From assembly GCF_006912135.1 (NCBI RefSeq), contig NZ_VIRS01000005.1, positions 62,001-126,000 of the forward strand: 64,000 bases of DNA. Direction: 5' to 3'. Both the position numbers and the translations under genes were made by a program. Shown one piece after another: positions 50,275 to 60,649 of the stretch. This stretch comes from Cryptosporangium phraense (GTDB taxonomy: Bacteria > Actinomycetota > Actinomycetes > Mycobacteriales > Cryptosporangiaceae). The first letter of the stretch is position 1; each line of letters begins with the position of its first letter. The notes beneath the pieces were generated by a model that was given only the letters and a program-made list of their open reading frames with translations, made no database searches and had not been told where the DNA came from.

Positions 50275-50924
50275 GTGCTACCCAGCGCGCGCCGGATGGC
50301 CGACTCGGCCTGGGACATCGAGAGGCCGGGCGGGACGACGAGTACCGCGACCGGCTCGTCGCGGGCCGCGGGGTCGAAGATCCCGCGGACGTCGGTCAGC
50401 GCGGCCTCGATCTCGCCCTGCGGGTCGGTGCACTCGCCGCGCAGCCAGCGCCGGAGCACCCGGTTGTGGGCCGCCACGACCGCCGCCGAGGTCAGCTCGG
50501 CGCGCCGCTCGGCCGACTCCGAGCCGTCGCCCCACTTGCTGAGGTAGTGGCGGAACAGCCGCTGGTACCGGGCCCCGCTGACCAGCTCGCGCTCCCGCAG
50601 GGCCGGAACCGCCGACGTCAGGCGGTACCGCTCGCGGGCCCGCTCGCCCTCGGCGACGTAGTGGAACAGCACGATCTTGACCGCCTCGGTGACGGCCTTC
50701 AGCGCGGAGTCGGTGTGGGTGGAGCGCAGCCGCTCCTCGACCCGGTGCAGGAGCTGGTCGTGGTCGGGGAAGATCACCGCTTCCTTCGACCCGTAGGCGC
50801 GGAAGAACGTGCTCCGGCTGACCCCGGCCGCGGCCGCGATGTCGTCGACCGACGTCTCCTCGTAGCCGCGAGTCGCGAACAGCCCGAACGCCGCCTCGGC
50901 GATCGCGTCCCGCCCTGCCGCCAT
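50271..50924 (-). CDS. TetR-family transcriptional regulator
   Basis: A 217-residue regulator. The helix-turn-helix (residues ~3-50) is GRDAIAEAAFGLFATRGYEETSVDDIAAAAGVSRSTFFRAYGSKEAVI. The C-terminal part is helical (HYVAEGERARERYRLTSAVPALRERELV). GGAGGCTCG precedes ATG 50924. It is divergent from the biotin carboxylase across 60 bases that contain a TetR-type palindrome, so it most likely represses the carboxylase and possibly itself. Confidence 0.92.
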   Translation of the reverse strand: MAAGRDAIAEAAFGLFATRGYEETSVDDIAAAAGVSRSTFFRAYGSKEAVIFPDHDQLLHRVEERLRSTHTDSALKAVTEAVKIVLFHYVAEGERARERYRLTSAVPALRERELVSGARYQRLFRHYLSKWGDGSESAERRAELTSAAVVAAHNRVLRRWLRGECTDPQGEIEAALTDVRGIFDPAARDEPVAVLVVPPGLSMSQAESAIRRALGST

Positions 50925-50965
50925 CGAGCCTCCTTCCGGTGGGAACCGGTAGACATTCTGCCCGG

Positions 50966-50980
50966 TGAAACTTAGTCTCA
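50966..50980. promoter_or_regulatory. TetR-type operator before the biotin carboxylase
   Basis: TGAAACT-t-AGTCTCA, seven-base arms with one mismatch, lies five bases before the carboxylase ATG at 50985 in an AT-richer patch. Confidence 0.55.
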
Positions 50981-50984
50981 ATTT

Positions 50985-52751
50985 ATGACACCGAGGGTCA
51001 GGACTTTGACGAAGGTACTGGTCGCCAACCGCGGGGAGATCGCCGTCCGCGTCATCCGGGCCGCTCGGGACGCGGGGATCGCCAGCGTCGCGGTCTACGC
51101 CGAGCCCGACCGCGACGCGCTGTTCGTCCGGCTGGCCGACGAGGCCTACTCCCTCGACGGCGCGGCCCCGGCCGACTCGTACCTGTCGATCCCGAAGATC
51201 ATCGACGTCGCCGAGCGCGCGGGCGCCGACTCGGTGCACCCGGGCTACGGATTCCTGTCGGAGAACGCGGAGTTCGCCCGGGCCGTGCTGGACGCCGGGC
51301 TGATCTGGATCGGGCCGCCGCCGGCCGCGATCGACGCGCTCGGCGACAAGGTCAAGGCCCGTCACATCGCCGAGAAGGTCGGCGCGCCGCTGGCCCCCGG
51401 GACGCCGGACCCGGTGGCCGACGCCGACGAGGTGATCCGGTTCGCCGAGGAGAACGGGCTGCCGATCGCGATCAAGGCCGCGTTCGGGGGCGGCGGCCGG
51501 GGCCTCAAGGTCGCGCGCACGATGGAGGAGATCGCCGACCAGTACGAGTCGGCGGTGCGCGAGGCCGTCGCCGCGTTCGGGCGGGGCGAGTGCTTCGTGG
51601 AGAAGTTCCTGGACCAGCCGCGGCACGTCGAGACCCAGTGCCTGGCCGACTCGCACGGGAACGTCGTGGTCGTGTCCACCCGGGACTGCTCGCTGCAGCG
51701 GCGTCATCAGAAGCTGGTGGAGGAGGCGCCGGCGCCGTTCCTCTCCGCCGACCAGGTCGCGCGGCTCTACTCGGCGTCGAAGGCCATCCTGGCCGAGGCC
51801 GGGTACGTCGGGGCCGGGACCTGCGAGTTCCTGGTCGCCCGGGACGGGACGATCTCGTTCCTCGAGGTGAACACCCGGCTGCAGGTCGAGCACTGCGTGT
51901 CCGAGGAGGTCACCGGGCTCGACCTGGTCCGGGAGATGTTCCGGATCGCGGCCGGCGAGGAGCTCGGGTACTCCGACCCGGAGGTGCGCGGGCACTCGAT
52001 CGAGTTCCGGATCAACGCCGAGGACCCCGGGCGCAACTTCCTGCCCGCGCCGGGGACGCTCACCGAGTGGGCGCCGCCGCAGGGGCCGGGCGTCCGGCTG
52101 GACGGCGGGTACGAGAAGGGCCAGACCGTGCCCGGCGCGTTCGACTCGCTGATCGCGAAGCTCGTGATCACCGGGCGCGACCGCACCCAGGCGCTGGAGC
52201 GCTCCCGGCGGGCGCTGGCCGAGTTCCGGGTGGACGGGATGCCGACCGTGATCCCGTTCCACCAGGCGGTCGTGGAGGATGCGGCGTTCGTCGGGCCGCC
52301 GTTCGCCGTCTACACGACGTGGATCGAGACCGAGTTCGACAACCGGATCGCGCCCTACGACGGCTCGTCGGCGGAGGGCGCGGCCGATTCCGACGAGCGG
52401 CAGCGGGTCGTCGTCGAGGTGGGTGGGAAGCGGCTCGAGGTCGTGCTTCCCGCGGTCCTCGGGGCTGTTGCGGCTCCCCCGTCGGCCAAGAAGCCCCGCG
52501 GCGGAGGGCGGAGGAACGTCGCCACCGCGGTTTCGGGGGATGCCGTCACGTCGCCCATGCAGGGAACGGTGGTGAAGGTCGTCGCCGAGGACGGGCAGCA
52601 GGTCGCCGAAGGCGACACGATCGTCGTCATCGAGGCGATGAAGATGGAGCAGGCCCTCAAGGCGCACAAGGCCGGGCACGTCGTCGGGCTGTCGGTCGCC
52701 GTCGGCGAGACCGTGAGCAACGGCGCGGTCGTGTGCGAGATCAAGGAATGA
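50985..52751 (+). CDS. biotin carboxylase / biotin carboxyl carrier fusion (acyl-CoA carboxylase alpha subunit)
   Basis: A 588-residue fusion. The biotin-carboxylase part (residues ~9-460) has [40 protein letters not shown]-grasp [27 protein letters not shown] and [17 protein letters not shown] linker precedes the BCCP domain, whose biotinylation motif VIEAMKMEQ lies near residue 550. It carboxylates biotin for a partner carboxyltransferase that makes malonyl-, methylmalonyl- or longer acyl-CoA; no such beta subunit is in the window. It is followed three bases later by the Crp gene. An upstream palindrome and divergent TetR indicate regulation. Confidence 0.96.
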   Translation: MTPRVRTLTKVLVANRGEIAVRVIRAARDAGIASVAVYAEPDRDALFVRLADEAYSLDGAAPADSYLSIPKIIDVAERAGADSVHPGYGFLSENAEFARAVLDAGLIWIGPPPAAIDALGDKVKARHIAEKVGAPLAPGTPDPVADADEVIRFAEENGLPIAIKAAFGGGGRGLKVARTMEEIADQYESAVREAVAAFGRGECFVEKFLDQPRHVETQCLADSHGNVVVVSTRDCSLQRRHQKLVEEAPAPFLSADQVARLYSASKAILAEAGYVGAGTCEFLVARDGTISFLEVNTRLQVEHCVSEEVTGLDLVREMFRIAAGEELGYSDPEVRGHSIEFRINAEDPGRNFLPAPGTLTEWAPPQGPGVRLDGGYEKGQTVPGAFDSLIAKLVITGRDRTQALERSRRALAEFRVDGMPTVIPFHQAVVEDAAFVGPPFAVYTTWIETEFDNRIAPYDGSSAEGAADSDERQRVVVEVGGKRLEVVLPAVLGAVAAPPSAKKPRGGGRRNVATAVSGDAVTSPMQGTVVKVVAEDGQQVAEGDTIVVIEAMKMEQALKAHKAGHVVGLSVAVGETVSNGAVVCEIKE

Positions 52752-52754
52752 CCG

Positions 52755-53425
52755 ATGGAAGAGACCCTCGCTCGGTCCGGGCTGTTCCAGAACGTCGAGC
52801 CGGCCGCCGCTGAGGCCCTGGCCTCCCACCTGAAGTACCTCGACGTCTTCCGGCGCGACGTCGTCTTCTCCGAGGGCGACGCCGGGGAGTCGCTCTACAT
52901 CGTGCTGGAGGGCAAGATCAAGCTGCTGCGCCGGTCGCCGGACGGGCGGGAGGGCGTGCTGGCGCTGATGGGGCCGTCCGATCTGCTGGGTGAGCTGGCG
53001 GTGTTCGACCCCGGCCCGCGCACGGCGACCGCGGTGGTCGTGTCCGACGCCCGGCTGGCCCAGATGCACCGCGACCAGCTGCGGCCGTGGATCGCCGAGC
53101 ACCCGGCGGTGGGTCGGCAGCTCCTGCAGGTGCTGGCCCGGCGGCTACGCCGCACCGGCGATCACCAGGCCGATCTGATCTTCACCGACGTGTCGGGCCG
53201 GCTGGCGAAGACGCTGCTGGAGCTGGCCCGCCGTTTCGGTGTGCCGGAGCGCGATTCGGTGCGGGTCTACCACGATCTGACCCAGGACGAGCTCGCGCAG
53301 CTGGTCGGGGCGTCGCGGGAGACCGTGAACAAGTCGCTGTCGGACTTCGCGACGAGGGGGTGGATCCGCCTGGAGAGCAAGCAGGTGGTCATCCTCAACC
53401 GGGAGCGTCTCGTCCAGCGCGCGCA

Positions 53426-53429
<4 letters not shown>
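52755..53429 (+). CDS. crp: Crp-type cAMP-responsive regulator
   Basis: A 224-residue Crp/Fnr protein. The cyclic-nucleotide domain includes VFSEGDAGESLYIVLEGKIKLLRRSPDGRE and the cAMP pocket LGELAVFDPGPRTATAVV. The C-terminal winged helix includes DLTQDELAQLVGASRETVNKSLSDFATRGWIRLESKQVVI. From memory the sequence follows mycobacterial Crp (Rv3676) and GlxR along its whole length, so it is likely the global cAMP regulator. It begins three bases after the carboxylase stop, and its end overlaps the convergent ATPase by four bases. Confidence 0.94.
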
Positions 53430-54610
<1,181 letters not shown>

Positions 54611-54614
54611 GCTA

Positions 54615-55439
54615 TCAACGCCGGTCAGCGGTCAGTTTCGCGGTGATCGGTTCCAGGACGGCGATCAGCTCGTCGAGCTCGGCCGGGGTGAGGCCGTCGT
54701 AGGGCGGTGCGGCGAGTTCGTCGGTGACGGCCTCGATGCGTCGCTTGGTCTCGCGGCCGGCGTCGGTGAACCGCCCGTCGGCGTCGATCAGGCCGCGCTC
54801 GCGCAGGCCGTCCATCACCGCCCGCAGCCGGGCCTTCGGCAGGTGGTGGATGCGGCCGAAGGACTCGGCCGGATAGATCTCCATGTCGAGCGCGGCGAGC
54901 ACGTGCGATTCGGTGCCGCCGATGCCCGCGGCGAGCAGGGCGGCGATGTGCCCGTCGCCGCGGTGCTCGCGGAGCACGGTCGCGGAGTGCCAGAGCCGGG
55001 CGACCGGGTCGCTGGGGATCGGGAGCGTGCGCATCCCGGCGTACATCATCCGGCCGTTCGTGGGCGCGCTCGTGGCCGCCTTGGTGGTCAGGTCGGCCGC
55101 CCGGACCAGGCCCGGGGAGCCGGCCAGCTCCGGGCCGAGGATCCGCCGGACCGAGGCCGCACTGCCCCGCTCGCGCGCGGCGACCGACGCCTCGGCCGGG
55201 ATCGTCTCCCAGGCGCTCGGGATGTGCCGGGCGGCCTCCCCCTCGGCGAAGTTGTAGAACGCCGCGTGGACGACCTCGGCCGGGACCCGTCCCAGCGGCG
55301 CGGCCCGGCTCGCGAAGTAGCCGTCCCAGTAGGTGCGGTGGCCGAGCGCGGCCATTTCCTCGTTGCACTCGTCGGCGAAGAACGTGACGAGGCAGATCGG
55401 CTCGAGCAACTCGAACATTCGGCGAGGGGTGGTGGTCAT
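54615..55439 (-). CDS. SCO6745-family helix-turn-helix protein
   Basis: A 274-residue soluble protein. It begins MFELLEPICLVTFFADECNEEMAALGHRTYWDGYFASRAAPLGRV. NRM-type and LEPI/YFAxRxAPLG blocks identify the actinobacterial SCO6745 group, which ends in a MarR-like winged helix (LRAVMDGLRERGLIDADGRFTDAGRETKRRIEA). Its DNA-binding or other activity is not established. ATG 55439 is the first start that keeps the motif. It is followed downstream by the ATPase on the same strand. Confidence 0.82.
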   Translation of the reverse strand: MTTTPRRMFELLEPICLVTFFADECNEEMAALGHRTYWDGYFASRAAPLGRVPAEVVHAAFYNFAEGEAARHIPSAWETIPAEASVAARERGSAASVRRILGPELAGSPGLVRAADLTTKAATSAPTNGRMMYAGMRTLPIPSDPVARLWHSATVLREHRGDGHIAALLAAGIGGTESHVLAALDMEIYPAESFGRIHHLPKARLRAVMDGLRERGLIDADGRFTDAGRETKRRIEAVTDELAAPPYDGLTPAELDELIAVLEPITAKLTADRR

Positions 55440-55498
55440 CGTGCGGCTCCTTGTCTGTGCTGCTTCACCCCTGCTACGAACGCGATCGACGAATCCGA

Positions 55499-56419
55499 CT
55501 ATGGAATCAGGACGAGTTTTCCGCGCGGGTTGCCGGAGAGGCTGAGATCGACGGCTTCGCGCCAATCGTCCAGCGGGAACGTCCTGGCGACGGGGAGGCG
55601 GAACTCGTTCCGGGCGGCGAGTTCGGCGTACTCCGGCAGGAAATCCGCGGGCGGGGTGAGGCCGGGGCGGAGCTCGTCGACGTTGACGCGGGCGCCGAGT
55701 TCGCGGGCCTCGTCGTGGTTGCTGATCGTCATGACCCGGGTGGGGTCGCCGCCGGCCAGCGCGATGAGGTCGGGGAGCGTCCCGGGGCTCGGGCGGGGGG
55801 TGTCGAGGACGAGGTCGACGTCTTTCGTCAGTTCGCGGACGCGGTCGGGCATCCCTGGGCCGTACCCGGTGACCTGGGCGCCGAAGTTCTCGAGGTGCTG
55901 GGCGAACGTCGGGCCGGCGGTGGCGATCACGCGTGCGCCCCGGCGCAGCGCGATCTGGACGGCGGCGTAGCCGACCATTCCGCCGGCGCCGTGGACGAGC
56001 AGCGTGCTGCCCTCGTCGACCCCCATGAGCTCGAGGGTCCAGACGGCGGTCTGCACGACCATCGGTAACGTCGCCGCCTCGGTCGGGGCCAGGCCGTCGG
56101 GGATCGGGTACCAGGAGTTCAGGATCGCGACGTCGGCCGCGCCGGCGCTCGGCTGCCCGACGAAGTCGGCGGTGCCGAAGAGTCGTTCTCCGGTCGTGTC
56201 GTCGACGCCGGCCACGTCGTAACCGATTCCCCGGGGCAGGGGGCCGGGCATAAAGCCGCGACAGAGCTCCCAGTCGGCCGGGTTGAGGCCGGTGGCCAGC
56301 ACCCGGACGCGGACGTGGTCCGGCGACGGATCCGGGATCTCGACCTGCTCCAACCGCAGGACGTCGGTGGGCTCGCCGAGTTCGTGGAATCGGAGGACGC
56401 GGGATTGTCGGGCCGCCAT
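55499..56419 (-). CDS. NADP-dependent quinone-oxidoreductase-like MDR enzyme
   Basis: A 306-residue zinc-less medium-chain reductase. PTDVLRLEQVEIPDPSPDHVRVRVLATGLNPADWELCRG, IGYDVAGVVD-like IGYDVAGVDDTTGE, the nucleotide fold LLVHGAGGMVGYAAVQIALRRGARVIATA, and DLVLDTPRPSPGTLPDL are typical. No cysteines for zinc are present. It reduces quinones or alkenals with NADPH. GGAGAG precedes ATG 56419. The divergent TetR and twin operator repeats suggest inducible detoxification. Confidence 0.9.
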   Translation of the reverse strand: MAARQSRVLRFHELGEPTDVLRLEQVEIPDPSPDHVRVRVLATGLNPADWELCRGFMPGPLPRGIGYDVAGVDDTTGERLFGTADFVGQPSAGAADVAILNSWYPIPDGLAPTEAATLPMVVQTAVWTLELMGVDEGSTLLVHGAGGMVGYAAVQIALRRGARVIATAGPTFAQHLENFGAQVTGYGPGMPDRVRELTKDVDLVLDTPRPSPGTLPDLIALAGGDPTRVMTISNHDEARELGARVNVDELRPGLTPPADFLPEYAELAARNEFRLPVARTFPLDDWREAVDLSLSGNPRGKLVLIP

Positions 56420-56439
56420 GGGCTCTCCTCGGTCGTAGT

Positions 56440-56480
56440 GACAGTCACTGACGCTACCACGGAAGCGACAGTCACTGACG
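56440..56480. promoter_or_regulatory. twin operator repeats between oxidoreductase and TetR genes
   Basis: GACAGTCACTGACG occurs twice as direct repeats (56440-56453 and 56467-56480), 27 bases apart, each containing the palindromic core GTCA-c-TGAC. They fill the 78-base divergent gap, so one TetR dimer per repeat could repress both genes. Confidence 0.7.
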
Positions 56481-56497
56481 TAACCTAGGATGGAGTG

Positions 56498-57052
56498 ATG
56501 CCGAGGAGTGGCGCCGAAGCGCGCGCGAGACTGCGCGAGGCCGCCCTGCAGCTGTACGCCGAGCGCGGCTACGAGGCCACGACCACCGCGGAGATCGCCG
56601 CCCGGGCCGGCGTGACCGAGCGGACGTACTTCCGGCACTTCGCCGACAAGCGCGAGGTCCTCTTCGACGGCGAGTCCGAGTTGCGGTCCGTCCTGGTGGG
56701 AGCGATCGAGTCGGCACCGGATCTGGCGTCGTTGTCGCTGGTCCTGCGGGCCTACGAGGCCGCGGTGCCGCTGTTCGTCGCCGGCCGTCCGATCGCCGAG
56801 CGGCGGGCCGCGATCATCGCGACGGCTCCGGCGCTGCAGGAGCGGGCCTACGCGAAGGGGGCCGCGCTGACCGAGGCGATCGTCGGGGCGCTGGTGGCGC
56901 GAGGCGTGGCGGAGCCGACGGCCCGGCTGGCCGCGCGCACGGGGGCGGCGGTGTTCGAGCGCGGGAGCCGGGCCTGGAACGGACAGACGGCCGAGGACCT
57001 CACGGCCCGAATCGCCCAGGCCGCAGCCGAGCTGCGGACCTTGACCACGTGA
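56498..57052 (+). CDS. TetR-family transcriptional regulator
   Basis: A 184-residue regulator. The helix-turn-helix (residues ~7-55) is ARLREAALQLYAERGYEATTTAEIAARAGVTERTYFRHFADKREVLF. The C-terminal domain is of the TetR_C class common beside oxidoreductases (APALQERAYAKGAALTEAIVGALVARG). GGATGGAG precedes ATG 56498. It is divergent from the MDR reductase and probably binds the twin repeats between them. Confidence 0.92.
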   Translation: MPRSGAEARARLREAALQLYAERGYEATTTAEIAARAGVTERTYFRHFADKREVLFDGESELRSVLVGAIESAPDLASLSLVLRAYEAAVPLFVAGRPIAERRAAIIATAPALQERAYAKGAALTEAIVGALVARGVAEPTARLAARTGAAVFERGSRAWNGQTAEDLTARIAQAAAELRTLTT

Positions 57053-57057
57053 CCCGG

Positions 57058-57075
57058 CCGCGCGCCGGCGCGCGG
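57058..57075 (+). terminator. GC-rich hairpin followed by T-run
   Basis: CCGCGCGC-cg-GCGCGCGG (57058-57075) is followed by AGCTTTTCG, five bases after the TetR stop. It is one of the few terminators here with a T-run. Confidence 0.6.
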
Positions 57076-57210
57076 AGCTTTTCGCCCCGGAATGCCCCGA
57101 CAGCACCATCGTCGGAAATACGAATACCGTGCCACCACTGATGCCGTACCTGAATTCCCCTTCGTAGCTTGTCGCTCAGAGCTCCGACCTCCGAGCGACA
57201 GGGGAACGAC

Positions 57211-59166
57211 GTGACCGGTGCCCAGTACCCCAGCGACGCCCAGAAGGCCGCCCACGACCTGTCCGGCGACGTCGAACAGGTCCGCTACGACCTGAACTTC
57301 ACCGACTTCGACGCGGCCTTCACCCAGTTCAAGAACGACTACCGCGTCGTCGACCTGCACGGGTATCTCGACGGAGGCGTCGACCGCTTCTCGGTCGTGT
57401 ACGCGCGGGAGAAGGGGCCGCTCGGCGGCATCGTCACGGTCGGCCTCACCAAGGAGGACGTCGACAAGGGACGGGTGGACCACGCGGCCGCCGGGCAACG
57501 CCCGGTGCTGTTCTCCGGCTACCGCAGCTCGGCCGGGCGCAGCTTCGCCTGGGTCTGGGAGCCGATGCCCGGCTCGAAACGCACGGTCCACCGCGACATG
57601 CCGATCGGCGACCTGCAGCAGCGCATCGACCAGGCCCGGAGCCGCGGCCGCCGGATCGTCGACGTGTCGGTGTACGAGAACCCGTTCGCCACCAACCCGA
57701 TCCAGTTCACGACGATCGAGGACCACGACGACGGCCTCACCGAGTGGGCGATCACCGGCCCGTCCGACTCCGACCGCACCCAGGCCGAGTTCGAGTCGAT
57801 GACCGCCGACGGCTGGCGTCTGCTCCGGACGGCCGGGACCGGAACGCAGTACGTCCGGCTCTGGGAACAGACGCCGTCGGCCTTCCAGGCCCGCCGCGCG
57901 ATCTCGTCGGCCGACCTCGGCACCGCGCTGAGCGACCGCGACGCCGACGGGCTGCGCCCGGACCAGCTCGACTCGTTCTCCCGGGGCACCCCGCCCGTCG
58001 CCAAGCACTGCCCGGTCTGGCGCCGCCGCGACGCGGCCGACGTCGTTCCGGCGCTGGTCGCGGACTTCGCGTCGGCCTACGGGATGCCGGCCGTCTCGCT
58101 CGCGGTGGCCCGCCGCGGCCGGCTGGCCTACACGTTCGGTTTCGGGGGGCTGGTCGTTCCGGACACCGTGTCGGTTCCCGGCGTCATCGTCGTCGACACC
58201 GGCGGCGAGACGTTCCCGATCCCGGAACCCACCGTGGTGCGTCCCCATCCGGTCCAGCCGGACCGGACCCTCTTCCGCATCGCCAGCCTGACCAAGCCGA
58301 TCACCGCGGCCGCGGTGCTCCGCCTGGTGGAGGACGGCCATCTGCGGCTCGACGACCGGATCCTGGCCCCCGGTGGTGCGCTGGCCTCGTTCGTGACGAC
58401 GCCGGCCGACGCGCGGATCAGCGACATCACCGTGCGGAACCTCCTCCAGCACGGGGCCGGCGGCTGGTCGAACGAGAACGACGATCCGATGTACACCCGC
58501 CTCGCTCTGTCCACCGACGACCTCGTCCGCACGGTGCTCGCCGAGCGCGCGCTCGACAACGCGCCCGGCACCGCCTACGCGTACTCGAACTTCGGCTACT
58601 GCCTGCTCGGACGGCTGGTCGAGGCGGTCACCGGCCAGACCTACGAGAAGCACGTCCAGGACGACCTGCTCGCCCGGTGCGGCGTCACCGGCATGTCGAT
58701 CGCGAACGACGGCCGGCCGGCGGGCGACGTCATCCGCTGCTACCCGGCCGCCGACGACACGGTCGACCCCTACGGGCACCGCATCGACCGGATGGACTCC
58801 CACGGCGGGTGGCAGGCCACCGCGCTCGACGTGCTCCGGTTCGCCGTCCACGTCTCCGACGTCGTCTCCCCCACGTCGATGACCACGATGACGACGCCCA
58901 GCGGGCTGCCGGGCAGCGAGGGGTACGCGGCCGGCTGGGCGATCGGCCCGTCGACCAGCCGGGACCCGGGGACCTGGAGTCACGACGGCGTGCTACCGGG
59001 CGCGACCGGGCTGCTGCAGCGCACTCCCGACGGCCTGTGCCTGGTCGCGCTCACGAACTACAACGAGCGCAAGGACGAGTCGAGCCGGACCGCGGACGGC
59101 CTCTACCGGCTGATGATGCGAATCCGCAGCGAGGTCGACTACTGGCCCCTCGACGCCCAGCTATGA
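57211..59166 (+). CDS. serine hydrolase (beta-lactamase-like) with N-terminal repeat domain, polyglycine-hydrolase-like
   Basis: A 651-residue two-domain protein without an evident signal peptide. Residues ~20-235 hold four degenerate repeats ending in aromatic/acidic strands: VVDLHGYLDGGVDRFSVVYA, PVLFSGYRSSAGRSFAWVWE, IVDVSVYENPF..FTTIED and LLRTAGTGTQYVRLWEQ. Residues ~275-640 are a class C beta-lactamase-type domain: SxxK in FRIASLTKPITAAAVLRLV, YxN in YAYSNFGYCLLGRLV, and HDGVLPGATG near the third motif. The pairing recalls fungal polyglycine hydrolases, which have a repeat N-terminal domain on a beta-lactamase fold. GTG 57211 follows AGGGGA. Substrate unknown; peptide, ester or lactam are possible. 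Confidence 0.85.
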   Translation: MTGAQYPSDAQKAAHDLSGDVEQVRYDLNFTDFDAAFTQFKNDYRVVDLHGYLDGGVDRFSVVYAREKGPLGGIVTVGLTKEDVDKGRVDHAAAGQRPVLFSGYRSSAGRSFAWVWEPMPGSKRTVHRDMPIGDLQQRIDQARSRGRRIVDVSVYENPFATNPIQFTTIEDHDDGLTEWAITGPSDSDRTQAEFESMTADGWRLLRTAGTGTQYVRLWEQTPSAFQARRAISSADLGTALSDRDADGLRPDQLDSFSRGTPPVAKHCPVWRRRDAADVVPALVADFASAYGMPAVSLAVARRGRLAYTFGFGGLVVPDTVSVPGVIVVDTGGETFPIPEPTVVRPHPVQPDRTLFRIASLTKPITAAAVLRLVEDGHLRLDDRILAPGGALASFVTTPADARISDITVRNLLQHGAGGWSNENDDPMYTRLALSTDDLVRTVLAERALDNAPGTAYAYSNFGYCLLGRLVEAVTGQTYEKHVQDDLLARCGVTGMSIANDGRPAGDVIRCYPAADDTVDPYGHRIDRMDSHGGWQATALDVLRFAVHVSDVVSPTSMTTMTTPSGLPGSEGYAAGWAIGPSTSRDPGTWSHDGVLPGATGLLQRTPDGLCLVALTNYNERKDESSRTADGLYRLMMRIRSEVDYWPLDAQL

Positions 59167-59751
59167 CGCGGAACGGACCGCGAACCGGAGGTGCAACACC
59201 CGATCACCCTGGATCACGACGTGTGGATCCTCCAGGAGGTGCTGCCCGTCGATCCGGCCGAAGTACCGCTTGCCCGATCCGAACACGACCGGCACCACGT
59301 CCATCGCCACCTCGTCGACGAGGCCGGCGGCGAGGAGCTGGCTGCCGACGTCGCCGGCGTTGACGCTGACGATCCGGTTCCCGGCGAGCTCCTGGGCGGT
59401 ATCGATCGCCGTCGCGATGTCGTCGACGAAGTGGTACGACGCCTCCGGGTGCCAGCCCGGGGGCTTCGGCCGGTGCGACACCACGACGACGTGGTCGCCG
59501 GCCGGCGGGTCGCCCTCCCAGCCGTTCACCAGGTCGAACAGTGTCCGGCCCAGAACGATCACGCCGATCGACTCCCACATCGGACGGACGTACCCGGCCG
59601 AGACGCGGGAGACCCGGAAGCCGGACTGGTCCTCGTCGGTCAGCGGGGTGTCGCCGCTGAAGTACCACTCGTGCAAAGGCCCTACGTCGTCGTTGTCATC
59701 GGCGATGAAGCCGTCGACCGACACCACATCGTGCATGATCACTGTGCCCAT
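59161..59751 (-). CDS. RibD/dihydrofolate-reductase-fold protein
   Basis: A 196-residue protein: VIMHDVVSVDGFIADDNDDVGPLHEW at the N-terminus, GVIVLGRTLFDLVNGWEGDPPAGDHVVVVSHRP (NADPH-binding strand and loop), VSVNAGDVGSQLLAAGLVDEVAMDVVPVVFGSG. This is the widespread YyaP/YwjB-type RibD_C group, an NADPH-binding reductase fold without a proven substrate. ATG 59751 is used. The AraC-type regulator lies 17 bases upstream on the same strand, forming a two-gene operon. It overlaps the end of the convergent serine hydrolase by six bases. Confidence 0.88.
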   Translation of the reverse strand: MGTVIMHDVVSVDGFIADDNDDVGPLHEWYFSGDTPLTDEDQSGFRVSRVSAGYVRPMWESIGVIVLGRTLFDLVNGWEGDPPAGDHVVVVSHRPKPPGWHPEASYHFVDDIATAIDTAQELAGNRIVSVNAGDVGSQLLAAGLVDEVAMDVVPVVFGSGKRYFGRIDGQHLLEDPHVVIQGDRVLHLRFAVRSAS

Positions 59752-59768
59752 GGGGGCTGATCCTGTCG

Positions 59769-60629
59769 TCAGGACGTGCGGTCGTCTTGTAGGAAATCCC
59801 CCGCCGGCATCGGCCCGTTGTCCGGCGGAAACCCTTCGCGGGCCGGAAACCGACGCCGCAGCGAGAGGTACCCGGTCGGGGTGTGACCGGTGAACTCCTT
59901 GAACTCCCGGCTGAAATGGGCCTGGTCGAAGAACCCGCTCGACTGGGCCAGCGCCGACCAGTCGACCGGCCCCCGGGCGTCCACCGACAGGATCAGACGC
60001 GCGAACCGGTAGATCCGCGCCACCCGCTTCGGGGTGACTCCCACATGGGTCTTGAACTGCGCAGCCAGGTGGTTGCGGCCCACGCCGGCGGCGTCGGTCA
60101 GCGCGCCGACCGGGTGCGTGCCGCCGGTCGTCTCCAGCCGCCGACCGGCGTACCGGACCAGGTCGAGACCGCGCGGCGAGACCATCCTCGACCGGAGTTC
60201 CTCCTCGACGAGCCGCAGGGCGACGCGATCCGGCTCGGCCGCGATCCGGTCGCGGATCCGGTCCAGCGACCGGGGCCAGACCGCGTCGACCGGGATCCAT
60301 CGATCCCGCAGTTCGCTCGCCGGAAGGCCGGCGAACGGGGAGATCCCCCACGGCTTGAAGTGCACCCCGACGAGCCGGACCCGCGCCGGGTATTCGACCA
60401 CGAAGCGCCTGGTCCACACGCCCACGAACCAGCCGTCCGTGAACAGCGCGGGCGAGGCGGACGGGTCGGAGTCGACCAACCGGACCGGGTCGCCCAGGTT
60501 GAGGAACAGGTGCGCCGACGGCATCGGCGGCACGGTCACGCGCCGGTGGCGTGGCTCGCCGCTCAGACAGTAGATGTCGTCGACGAACCCGTCGAGCGGT
60601 GGCTCGGGCACCCGGCTGAGATACTCCAC
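59769..60629 (-). CDS. AraC-family transcriptional regulator
   Basis: A 286-residue regulator. The N-terminal part (PPLDGFVDDIYCLSGEP; VVEYPARVRLVGVHFKPWGISPFAGLPASELRDRW) is the DUF6597-type sensor found in AraC proteins. The C-terminal double helix-turn-helix (residues ~165-265) has GALTDAAGVGRNHLAAQFKTHVGVTPKRVARIYRF and WSALAQSSGFFDQAHFSREFKEFTGHTPTGYL. GTG 60629 starts it. It is co-transcribed with the RibD-fold gene, probably its target. Confidence 0.92.
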   Translation of the reverse strand: MEYLSRVPEPPLDGFVDDIYCLSGEPRHRRVTVPPMPSAHLFLNLGDPVRLVDSDPSASPALFTDGWFVGVWTRRFVVEYPARVRLVGVHFKPWGISPFAGLPASELRDRWIPVDAVWPRSLDRIRDRIAAEPDRVALRLVEEELRSRMVSPRGLDLVRYAGRRLETTGGTHPVGALTDAAGVGRNHLAAQFKTHVGVTPKRVARIYRFARLILSVDARGPVDWSALAQSSGFFDQAHFSREFKEFTGHTPTGYLSLRRRFPAREGFPPDNGPMPAGDFLQDDRTS

Positions 60630-60649
60630 CGACCCAGTTTCCTACCGGG

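Noticed and set aside
50925-53102. Long minus-strand frame opposite the biotin carboxylase
   Set aside because: The plus strand carries an unmistakable carboxylase with biotin site; the antisense product is Arg/His/Gly/Asp-rich and joins the TetR frame only by chance openness.
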